Below the pieces are notes generated by a model. That model was not told the origin of the DNA. It worked only from the letters and a program-made list of their open reading frames with translations, and searched no databases. A DNA stretch of 64,000 nucleotides from positions 61,001 through 125,000 of the forward strand of contig JACEFZ010022402.1 in NCBI GenBank assembly GCA_014155875.1, given 5' to 3'. The DNA comes from Cepaea nemoralis. Lineage: Eukaryota > Mollusca > Gastropoda > Stylommatophora > Helicidae. How positions within the stretch are numbered: position 1 is the first letter of the stretch; every line of letters begins with the position of its first letter. Below are positions 34,237-43,245 of this stretch, piece after piece. Made by a program: the position numbers and the translations under genes.

Positions 34237-35083
34237 AGAGTCAGTGTTTCAGATACATAGAGTAAGTAAAGTAAAGATTAACAGAGTCAGTGTTTCAGAA
34301 ACATAGAGTAAGTAAAGAAAAGGTGTTAAAGTCAGTGTTTCATAAACATAGAATAAGTAAAGTAAAGACGTTAGTGTCAGTGTTTCAGAAACATAGAGTG
34401 AGTAAAGTAAAGATGTTAGTGTATGTCAGTGTTTCAGAAACATAGAGTAAGTAAAGATATTAGAGTCAGTGTTTCAGAAACACAGAGTTAATAAAGTAAA
34501 GATGTTAGTGTATTTCAGTGTTTCAGAAACATAGAGTAAGTAAAGATGTTAGAGTCAGTGTTTCAGAAACATAGAGTAAGTAAAGTAAAGATTAACAGAG
34601 TCAGTGTTTCAGAAACATAGAGTAAGTAAAGAAAAGGTGTTAAAGTCAGTGTTTCATAAACATACAATAAGTAAAGTAAAGACGTTAGTGTCAGTGTTTC
34701 AGAAACACAGAGTTAATAAAGTAAAGATGTTAGTGTCAGTGTTTCAGAAACATAGAGTAAGTAAAGATGTTAGAGTCAGTGTTTCAGAAACATAGAGTAA
34801 GTAAAGTAAAGATTAACAGAGTCAGTGTTTCAGAAACATAGAGTAAGTAAAGTAAAGGTGTAGAGTCAGTGTTTCAGAAACATAGAGTAAGTAAAGAAAA
34901 GGTGTTAAAGTCAGTGTTTCATAAACATAGAGTAAGTAAAGTAAAGATGTTAGTGTGTGTCAGTGCTTCAGAAACATAGAGTAAGTAAAGTAAAGGTGTT
35001 AAAGTCAGTGTTTCATAAACATAGAATAAGTAAAGTAAAGACGTTAGTGTCAGTGTTTCAGAAATATAGACTAAATAAAGTCC
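34237..35083. repeat. minisatellite, about 20 units of 35-46 bp
   Basis: Units of gtcagtgtttcagaaacata + gagtaagtaaag(taaag) + atgttaga/gtgttaaa, with length variants from loss of taaag. The core gtttcagaaac is a near-palindrome. Continuous with 26166-26264 before LTR element insertion. Confidence 0.95.
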
Positions 35084-35089
35084 AGGTCC

Positions 35090-35345
35090 ATGTCACACGC
35101 CTTAGGCTCATTGCGTATATGGTGCTAAACTAGTAAGTTTATAGACCAACAGCACCTCGGGGCCGATGTAGGCAGCATCACACCGGCCGCCTTTATTTCT
35201 CAATACATTTCCTGACACCTATGTTAGGCTCGGTCGACCTGGGAGCCTAGGTCATGTTTGTTAATCTGATTCCATCTCAATGGGGATCGAACCCCTAACC
35301 TCCAGGACGGCAAGCGAGTGTCTAGCCACTGCATCACCGCGGTGA
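35090..35345 (-). mobile_element. SINE1 (tRNA-headed) copy
   Basis: Minus strand from 35345: cgcggtgatgcagtggctag (A-box region) and ggggttcgatcccc (B box), then the body with ctcccaggtcgaccgagcc, tgtcaggaaatgtattgaga and aaataaaggcggccggtgtg. Same organisation as the copy at 24.7 kb. Confidence 0.8.
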
Positions 35346-35911
35346 CAATTGTCTCAAAGCAGGTTCCTGTTGTGAGTCTATGACATGATAAAGCCATTAC
35401 ATTTTATAGGCTTGATAGCACGGAGGAATAGGTGGCCAATCATTCCCTCACTTAGCTAGCGAAGAGCCCAAGCGTCGAACTCTCGTCCAACCTAGCTCAT
35501 GACATTATCAGCGGAGTTCCCTATCAACTTCGCTAACATAAAGTGGCATTTTCCAATAAGTTTGTTGAATATTTTACTCCACAAATCAAAACTGATGTTA
35601 GAAATGTTGCTTTCTTCTAAAATAATAATTATGTATAGTTTGTAAAATCAACGGAGAATGCAACAGTTACGATAATAGACACAAAACAGGTAGAAACTTA
35701 CATCCACCCACAAGCGTCACCCAATAAACAATGGTGTCAGGAATTGACTGAAGAAAATGAATGACAAGAAAAGTCAATAACTCCGAGATAAGTAAAGAGA
35801 ACAATGAAATCATAACTGTAAATGTAGTTAATATTGTAAAACTGAAAAAGAACAGGGTGCTGGCAGGGAATGCTGCAAATATAACCTGCATTCTTTAAAT
35901 CCCAGTCATCA
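35346..35911. other. no identifiable gene
   Basis: About 570 bp between a SINE and the LTR element; nothing recognisable. Confidence 0.5.
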
Positions 35912-36469
35912 GTTATTGTCATGAAATCACTATGGATTAACCAGATGATGATAATACAGTCGGTCTGATTCACGGCATGTTTTCACGGCCACAATTGTTT
36001 TTAACCAGAAAAGAAAAAACAAGTCAGAGTAACAGCTGCAGTTGTGTACTAGGGGGGTCGGCGAGATGAATCAATACACCGTCCTTTGACAGTTCCCCAC
36101 CAGTCAGGAAATTGTAACACGCGGGCTTGTTAGGTTGTCCGGACAGGAGAAGACAACTGGGGACATTGATTATAAACAAGGGAGATAAGAACTTATTCTG
36201 AAATGCATAATCTGCCCCTGGGGCCATCTGATGTGTTTTGTTTGGTTGTGAACAAAGAAAGACAACTCTTGCATTGATTAAACCAAGGGGACATAAGATT
36301 TCTGGAAATATTTAGTGCCCCTGAAGACACCTGCGGGACATCAAAAGAACTTCACTGGAACACTCTCGGCACTTTGACAGAAACAAGACTTGGGTACATT
36401 AGTGTAGCTCAGACAGTTGAAGTAGGCAGAAGTGATAGCTGGCTCGATCCGTGTTGAATAGAATCGCAT

Positions 36470-36696
36470 ATAGAATAGAATTTTTTGTGGAAGACTTTTG
36501 TGTTTGCATTCTGGCGGCGGCTTTATGCACAGTGTACCTGTGCGGGCTGTTGGCTTGCCGACACTTCTGTCTATTCCATTGTTCACATAGGGCAGTGAGG
36601 AGCATTTTGTGTGATATTCACTGGCACAGGAACGGAGCAATATGGGGACGACCCGTTGCCGTGAAAATGGAACCGCGACTAACTAACTAACTAACT
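36470..36696 (+). mobile_element. SINE insertion in the 5' LTR, TSD AATAGAATCGCAT
   Basis: Flanked by the 13-bp direct repeat AATAGAATCGCAT (36457-36469, 36697-36709). The 3' LTR has the empty site with a single copy at 43713-43725. It carries the module gtgtacctgtgcgggctgtt ... ggcacaggaacggagcaata and ends cgactaactaactaactaac, like the element at 22.0-22.57 kb. Confidence 0.93.
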
Positions 36697-36847
36697 AATA
36701 GAATCGCATGTGTTCGGTTTTGCTTAACATGTGTCTTTTATGGCAAATTGTGTATTCGATTCAGAGGTTGAGTCAGGACGGCATAAGGTATTATAGATAA
36801 TATATTTAAGCCTAATTAATATAAGCAGTAGCCTTGGTAAAACTAGC

Positions 36848-36966
36848 TAGAGTAGTGAAGTGATGATTAGCTCTGTTAGTTGAGAATAGAGTAGTGAAGT
36901 GATGATTAGCTCTGTTAGTTGAGAATAGAGTAGGGAAGTGATGATAAGCTCTGATAGTTGAGAATA
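36848..36966. repeat. three-copy 42-bp tandem repeat specific to the 5' LTR
   Basis: Unit agagtagtgaagtgatgatt + agctctgttagttgagaat, three copies. The 3' LTR has unrelated sequence at the matching place (about 43810-43980). Confidence 0.9.
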
Positions 36967-38236
36967 GTGAAATGGGATGATATTTGGAGAGATTGGGGAT
37001 GGGGAGAATGTCCAATGGTGGGATCTTCCAGTGAGGTCTGCTGGTGGTCTACACTTTGCATTTTGCTCTGTCCTGGTCTTAACCCACCTCAGACCTAAGT
37101 GAAGAGCTCCTCTGCCCATGACAGAGTTGGTTCACTGTCATGTATCTGAGTGAGGCTGTCAGCCTACCCCCATCTAATGGAGGTCAGGGACAGGTGCTCT
37201 CACCAAGTCTATCGTTCTCTCTTTTACAGGTTCCCTTAGGTCACTCAAGTCACTGAGAATGGAGACCTTAGTGCAGGCAGTTATTCAGCAACTTTTGCAC
37301 TGGGCCCATGATGAAAGGGGTTTCAAGGAACAATCGTGAGAGTATTTATCAAACGTCACACGTTAGCAGAATACTAGAGATTGGTTTTTCCGCATCATTT
37401 TGGAGAAGGAAAAATCGTGAGATTAATGTTTCAAACATCACATGTGAACAGAACAATAGAATTGTTTTTTTTACACCACATGGGAAAAGTCCAGTGGGTA
37501 TTATGTTTTCACACGACAGGTGAAAAGACTAATAGGTACTGTTTTTCCACATCACATGGGAATAGAACAGTATAAACTGATTATGAAGTTATTAAAACAG
37601 TGATCTTGTGAGCAGTAGAAACTTTAGACAGGAATTACATTTAGTTCAAGGAACAGTATTTTCGTGTCCTCACTAGACAAGGATGTTATAAGTCTCAGAA
37701 CAATAGGGACATGTAATAACGGTGTGTGATCCAGGCAGGATCAGTGTCAAACTGTGACTAGGTATATGAGTGATCAAGCAGCGACCGGTGGAAGTCTACA
37801 TCTAGCAGGAGGGACACATTCCTTGGTGAGGTCAATGTGGACTGAATGAAGATGTGGTGTGATCCTTTCCGGGATGATCGGGCTGGGCTCTTCAGCTGCT
37901 TGGTCTGAGTCTGCACACACTAGAATATTCGACACACATTCTACACATTACACACACACACTTCTCACACACATACTCTTTGCTTTAATAAATTATTTTG
38001 TATTTATTTGTTAGAGCTAGAGTTGTTGAGTATGTTGTGTTGGGGAAGAATGAGAGGGGGCATGATCTAGGGGTGAGTGAGAGTAAGAAAGAGGTGTCGA
38101 CAGATTGACGGAGTTTTGTAGACGGAGTCTGGTGGTTTCTCTAGGACAATAATATTGGGGTAATAAAAATGTGGTGTTGATTCCCCTCACTCCAGGGACG
38201 ACACTAAAGTAAGAAAGGAAGACTTACGACATTTAT

Positions 38237-38247
38237 TGGGGGCTCGT
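38237..38247 (+). promoter_or_regulatory. tRNA-Pro-like primer binding site
   Basis: TGGGGGCTCGT, 5 nt after the LTR end, equals the first 11 nt of the well-known tRNA-Pro primer site of many retroelements. The following bases (aaacgtgatc) diverge from it. Confidence 0.8.
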
Positions 38248-38372
38248 AAACGTGATCTTTGGACAGTGGGATCTCTCGTAAACGGGATCTTTTGACAGCG
38301 GGATCTTTTGTAGATGGGATCTTTTAACAGTGGGATCTCTGGACAACGGGGTCTTTTGACACGGGATCTTTA
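38248..38372 (+). repeat. leader minisatellite of GGGATCTTTTGACAG units
   Basis: Seven to eight units of about 16-18 bp (gggatcttttgacagc, gggatcttttgtagat, gggatcttttaacagt, gggatctctggacaac...) between the primer site and gag. The first contains ctcgtaaacg, echoing the primer-site sequence. Confidence 0.85.
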
Positions 38373-38626
38373 GTTAAAGGACGGAGATATTGTTAGAGAG
38401 AGAATCCAGCTAGAGTGAATGTGGATAGGGGTTAAGACACATATCTTACCTGTTCACACTTCACACGTCTGCATAAGTCTGTGGTCCTAATTCTACTCTT
38501 GTCACTGAGTGATTGTGTTGTGTTGTGCTGTGTGGTTAAATATATAGATACCTGTTAATTAGTCATTATCTATATATTTGTTTAGAGATAATTAAAATTC
38601 AAACTGCTGACTGACATCTCTAAAAT

Positions 38627-39022
38627 ATGGCCACCCCTAAACTAACTACGGCAGAACTAAGGGCAAAAGGGGAAGAAATGGGTTTGTCGGGTTCTGCACT
38701 AACAGATTACGTCCATGAAGTGGAGAGGGAGTTTCAAGCAGAAAGGGAAGATCGAAAGGTCGAGTTGGAATTGAGAAGGAAGGAGTTAGAACAAGCTGCT
38801 AAGAAATGGGAAGCAGATCAAGCCATGAGAAGGCTGGAAATTGAAGCTGAGCAGGCAGCTAAGAAACGGGAAGCCGAGCAAGAAGCTCAGAAAAGGGAGC
38901 ACGAGTACCGGATGTGGGAACTCGAGCTTAAGACACAATCTAATGGGGAAACTGAGGGAGCAGTTGGAGGTTCCTCCATCCCAGGCTCAATCCAGCAGGT
39001 GGACATAGTTACCATGCTATGA
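38627..39022 (+). pseudogene. gag: gag N-terminal part: coiled coil
   Basis: A 131-codon frame from ATG 38627 (MATPKLTTAELRAKGEEMGL). After about 40 residues it is a long Glu/Lys/Arg/Ala coiled coil (RKELEQAAKKWEADQ and similar). It ends at TGA 39020-39022, overlapping the ATG of the next frame (ATGA). In the family this would be one protein, so I read this as a small indel; translational coupling is a weaker alternative. The same N-terminal coiled coil occurs in the minus-strand element at 32.3 kb. Confidence 0.85.
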
Positions 39023-39699
39023 AGTTTCCTCTAGCAATCTACGAGGAGGACAAGGAGAAGATTGACCAGTACCTTCAACGCTTCGAGGCCATGTCTGATG
39101 TTATGGGTCTGGACCGTGACAAATGGTGTCTGAAGCTATCCCAGGGATTACGCGGGACCGGCTACGAGGTTTATTCTCGCCTGCCACCAGGACATGAGAA
39201 CAATTATGACGAATTGAAGACGGCTCTGCTGAAACGATTCGAGGTTACGTCACATACCTACCGGAAAAAATTTCGAGCAGCGAAACGAGAACCGGGGGAG
39301 TTGTTTGCCGCCTACAGTTTGCGTCTAAAATCCTATCTCCATAAGTGGATGGATTTGGCTGGGTTCGCACATGACTATGAGAGTCTGGAAGAGCCCATGG
39401 TGGTCGACCAGCTGAAGAAGCAAATGTCGACACCTCTCAGGACGTTCCTGGGAGAACAAGGAGCGGAACGTATTGACCTCGTGACAAAATTAGCAGAACG
39501 GTTCGTCGAGGTACATGGGGAGGCAAAGGAAAAACTTTCCACCAACACCAAAAGTCAGGAGAAACAGGACAGGAAGAAAGCCAAAAACTCAGGAACCAAA
39601 AAGGGGGAACCTTATGTAAAAACTTCAGAGGAGAGTTCAGAAAAGACGAAGGAGGGAAGCAAGAGTACTTCAAGCTCTACACCAAAACGACCGTGGTAG
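39019..39699 (+). pseudogene. gag: gag capsid with SCAN-like region
   Basis: A 226-codon frame. KFPLAIYEEDKEKIDQYLQR through LKTALLKRFEVTSHTYRKKF is the capsid. AAYSLRLKSYLHKWMDLAGF, MVVDQLKKQMSTPLRTFLGE and LVTKLAERFVEVHG have the helix pattern and the W...L(E)QFL-type spacing of SCAN domains, which are thought to derive from Gmr1-like gag. A basic Lys/Ser-rich tail follows. The frame closes with TAG at 39697-39699, three codons before the first zinc-knuckle Cys. Confidence 0.88.
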
Positions 39700-39968
39700 G
39701 AGAAATGGTGTTTAGTTTGTAAGTCACCCTCTCACAATACGAGGGACTGCAAATCGAAGGCTAAGAGCCCTCACTTCGAAGCATGTCAATGACTTCCAAG
39801 GAGGTTGTCACTGAAAATGCCAAGGTCAACAAGGAAGCTCGCCACCAGGAGAGCTCACTCAAGTCCGGCACTAGAAAATCTAGGACAGGGAAATGGTGAA
39901 ACCAATGCAAGTCAAACACGCACAATGCTATTGACTGCAGGGGAAAGTCAGGAGATTCTCAATTCGTC
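39700..39968 (+). pseudogene. gag: gag nucleocapsid: two CCHC zinc knuckles, broken
   Basis: Knuckle 1, CLVCKSPSHNTRDC at 39709-39750, fits CX2CX4HX4C. Knuckle 2 at 39897-39938 reads stop-NQCKSNTHNAIDC: the first Cys codon is TGA, the rest fits. The knuckles are in different frames. With the TAG at 39697 this region needs two stop corrections and one frame correction to join gag to protease. Confidence 0.85.
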
Positions 39969-40379
39969 GTGTGCCCGGGGAACCTAAGGTGGAGCCCACT
40001 GAACAGGTCGAGGCCGAAGGAAGAGACTCCAGACCAGGAAAAACCACCTGTAGTGGAATTGGTAGAGGTTAACGGTCGTCAAGTGGAGTGTTTGTACGAC
40101 ACAGGACTGGACGGGGAGGCCGTGATTTCTGCGGATCTGGTACACCCAGAACAACTCACAGGTGAGACCATAGAGACACAGTCTGCACAGAAGAGTGCTG
40201 TGGCCATGAAGTTGCCCATTGCTAACGTGGAGATTCGGTCAAGGTATGTCACCGGCACAATCAAGGCCGCTGTATTGACCGATCCCATTTTCCCGTCATC
40301 CTCGGTTGCCGGTATGTCTTTCTGGGAATGCCCAGAGAGCCAATCCATATGGGAGCAATACAGACTCGCTCTCAGATGA
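39969..40379 (+). pseudogene. pol: retropepsin-like protease
   Basis: Follows knuckle 2 in the same frame. ELVEVNGRQVECLYDTGLDG has the catalytic DTG at 40098-40106 (the residues after it, LDG, differ from the usual S/A-T/S). LPIANVEIRSRYVTG and AAVLTDPIFPS follow. The frame is lost near 40300-40330, before the second glycine motif. The true reading passes to another frame with MPREPIHMGAIQTRSQ leading into integrase. Confidence 0.8.
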
Positions 40380-41701
40380 GAACCGAAGAGGCAGAAGCAA
40401 TTGTGACTAACCCAATGCCGGGGGAGCTACGAACTGCCCAGAGTGAGGATGCTACTTTACGTCCTTGCTACAAAAAGCTGCAGAGAAGTGCTGATCCACC
40501 AGGACGTGGGCAGTACTACATGAAGAATAGGATACTCTACAGGAGAGCAGGAAGGGGAGACAACCTATACGATCAGTTGGTCGTCCCGAAAGCTCACCGG
40601 TCCCAGATTCTTCATATGGGGCATACCATCTCCTTTAGTGGACATATGGGTATTGCCGCCACCATGCAGCGAATTTCCTGCCATTACTATTGGCCGGGAA
40701 TGACAGATGATGTGCGTCGGTATGTGAAGTCATGCCCTGAGTGCCAGAGGGTGGCACCGAAACACTGGACAGCACCGGTGGTCTTGGGTGAGATGCCCAT
40801 CATGAACTCTCCTTTCGAGAGGGTAGCCATCGATATCGTGGGTCCACTTCCCAGGACGAGGAAGAGGAACATGTATATTCTCACAATGGTGGATTGCTGT
40901 ACAATGTGGGGTGAAGCCATACCGTTGACCACGATTGACTCGAAACGAGTGGCGGACGCACTGATGGAGGCCTTTACCAGATTAGGCTTTCCTGATCAAA
41001 TTCTGACGGACAATGGGTCCCAGTTTTGTGGAAAACTCATGGAGGAGGTATTTAGGGTGTTCCACTCTAACCACATACATACCAGCCCTTACCACCCTCA
41101 AGCCAATGGACAAGTAGAGCGTTTCAACGGCACGTTGATGACAATGCTCAGGAAACTGGCACAGGAAAAACCTGATAGGTGGGATGAATATATCCCAGCA
41201 GCACTTTTTGCCTATCGGGAAGTTCCTCATGGCTCAACAGGACTACCACCTGCTACGTTGCTGTTTGGTCGTCCAATCAAAGGACCGTTGGAAGCCATGT
41301 TGAGGAGTTGGACTGAAGAGGGGACGTCAGAAGAAGTGATCTCCTCTTACAAATATGTGGAGGAACTGAAAGAAAAACTTCACAAGGGATGGACTCTGGC
41401 AAATCAAAACTTGAAAAAGGCCAGAAAAAGACATGCGGCTTACTACAACCGTAGGTCCTATAGACAGATCTCTAGAGGTGGGAGACAAAGTCTTGTTGCT
41501 ACTCCCAACGGGAAACAACAAACTGGAGATAGGTTGGCAAGGACAATTTCCCGTGGAAAGGGTGATACCCAGAACCAACTATCAGATCCGGATCCGGGGA
41601 AAGTCGAAGATTTTCCATATCAATCTCCTGCGGAAATACGAGGAGAGACCCGGAGACAAAGCAGCTCACCTCATGGCAATGGCAGTTGCAGTGGAGACTG
41701 A
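40328..41701 (+). pseudogene. pol: integrase (HHCC zinc finger, DD35E core)
   Basis: A 457-codon frame. Zinc finger: HMGHTISFSGHMG ... CPEC (40733-40744). Core: VAIDIVGPLP with Asp at 40832-40834, ILTDNGSQF with Asp at 41009-41011, and NGQVERFNG with Glu at 41117-41119, giving D-x35-E. YREVPHGSTGLPPATLLFGR is typical of gypsy-type integrases. Near 41455-41470 the frame shifts. The C-terminal domain is read in another frame to about 41660 (LEVGDKVLLLLPTGNNKL, FHINLLRKYEER). RT follows directly downstream, so integrase lies between protease and RT. The three catalytic residues are intact. Confidence 0.93.
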
Positions 41702-41731
41702 AGGGGAACCAACGAGGGCAGGGAATATCCC

Positions 41732-42780
41732 TTGGTACATCAGAAAACCTATAGGGATGTGCAAGTGAAGCCTGATCTGACTTCCCAGGAGAGGGAAAAG
41801 ATTACCCTGGTTCTCAAGTCTCATAAGGAGATACTGACTGATAAACCAGGACGAACGAGGTTGGTGAAGTTCGAGATGACTTTGACCACTCAAGAACCTG
41901 TTCGCCAAAAGGTTTACCCAGTGCCATTCTCTGAAGAAAAGGCCCTGGAGGAGGAAATACAGAAACTGCTGGAGGACGACGTGATTGCGCCCTCCACATC
42001 CCCATACAATGCGGGGGTAGTTTTGTTACGCAAACCAAGTGGATAACACCGGTTGTGTATAGACTACCGACTTCTGAACAGTCATACACAATTTCAGGTG
42101 GAACCTTTGCCGAATCCAACTCAGTTATTCGCTAGGCTCCATAAGGCTCGGTACTTTTCAAAGGTGGATCTGAGTCGGGGGTACTATCAGATACCTGTCA
42201 AACCGGAGATTCGACCACTGCTGGCCTTCAGTACACCCAGTGGACACTACGAATTCAAGGTCATGCCCTTTGGACTCAGCAATGCACCTAGTGTGTTTAC
42301 TCGCATGATGAGGACTTTACTTGATCCTTTACAGGATCCGTCCATCATCTCATTCATGGATGATATTCTGATTTCCAGTGACAGCTTGGATGACCATTTG
42401 CAATCCTTGGAGAGAGTTTTTAATAGACTCAAGGAAGCAGGGCTTACAGCTCGTCCAACTAAATGCATGATTGGTTACCAGACTCTGGAATTTCTGGGTC
42501 ACACCATCACTCCAGGACAAATTGTCCCAGAGGAAAAGAACCTAGAAAAAATCAGAAATGCACCAAGGCCAAAATCGAAGAAGGATGTGAGATCCTTTCT
42601 CTCGTTATGTGGGTTTTACCAAAAATTCATCCCACATTTTGCTGAAATGGGAGCTCCATTGACGGAAACCTTGAAAAAGGGATTCCCGGACCAAATCATT
42701 TGGACACCAGAATGGGAGACTGCCTATAGTCAGTAAAAGGAGGCCTTGGTCAACAGACCTGTGTTGCAGCTCCCTGACTT
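41732..42780 (+). pseudogene. pol: reverse transcriptase of the plus-strand LTR element
   Basis: Starts about VQVKPDLTSQEREKI. RQKVYPVPFSEEKALEEEIQ, then DDVIAPSTSPYNAGVVLLRK are the gypsy RT N-terminal motifs. TAA at 42044-42046 replaces a residue just before CIDYRLLNSHTQ. KVDLSRGYYQIPV, FKVMPFGLSNAPSVFTRMM and SFMDDILISS (catalytic FMDD at 42353-42364) follow, then LEFLGHTITPGQIVPEEKNL and FLSLCGFYQKFIPHFAEM. A second stop (TAA) occurs at 42734-42736, with the family-typical KEALVNRPVLQLPDF continuing after it. A full RT with two nonsense mutations. Confidence 0.92.
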
Positions 42781-43181
42781 TCCAAACCATTTGTGTTGAG
42801 AACGGAAGCGAGTGGAATTGGGATTTGGGCAGCTTTGTTACAGGAAGGAAAAGTCGATGCTTCGGTTTTGACACCTGTGGCATACGCAAGCAAGAAACTT
42901 CTCCAGGCTGAGAGGAATTATTCGACCGTCGAGAGAGAGTGCTTGTCTCTCGTATGGCCTTGCAAAAATTCCAGCCCTATTTGTATGGAGTTCAGATTCG
43001 GGTCCAGTCGGATCATCAGCTCTTGATGTTCCTGGCTACTTCTCAGAAGCCCAACGCCCGTTTGATGTGGTGGTCGTTGTTACTTCATCCCTACAATTTT
43101 ACAGTGGAGTATATTCCTGGGAAGGAAAATGTTGGAGCGGACTTCTTGTCAAGACACCCAGCTCCTGAAGAAGAGAAATGA
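42781..43181 (+). pseudogene. pol: RNase H of the plus-strand LTR element
   Basis: KPFVLRTEASGIGIWAALLQ begins the domain; the usual first catalytic Asp (TDAS) is Glu here (TEAS). YASKKLLQAERNYSTVEREC contains the catalytic Glu. A single-base loss near 42958 shifts the frame to ALQKFQPYLYGVQIRVQSDH, with Asp of QSDH, then FTVEYIPGKENVGADFLSRH. The entry into RNase H from RT also needs a frame correction near 42785. Ends about 65 bp before the 3' LTR. Confidence 0.9.
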
Positions 43182-43230
43182 ATCATCTGGATTGAACTCA
43201 CGGTGGAGAAGAGTGAGATGGACTACTCTC

Positions 43231-43245
43231 TTAAGAGGGTGCCTA
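43231..43245 (+). promoter_or_regulatory. polypurine-like tract before the 3' LTR
   Basis: ttaagagggtgccta directly before TGTCATG; only moderately purine-rich, assigned by position. Confidence 0.5.

Larger units (their letters stand above)
35917..38231 (+). repeat. 5' LTR, 2,315 bp
   Basis: TGTCATGAAATC ... CTTACGACA. The last about 650 bp differ from the 3' LTR at only two positions that I see. The first about 200 bp differ at roughly a dozen, and blocks near 36075-36240 and 36790-36970 differ structurally. A polyadenylation signal AATAAA lies at 37987-37992. Confidence 0.95.
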
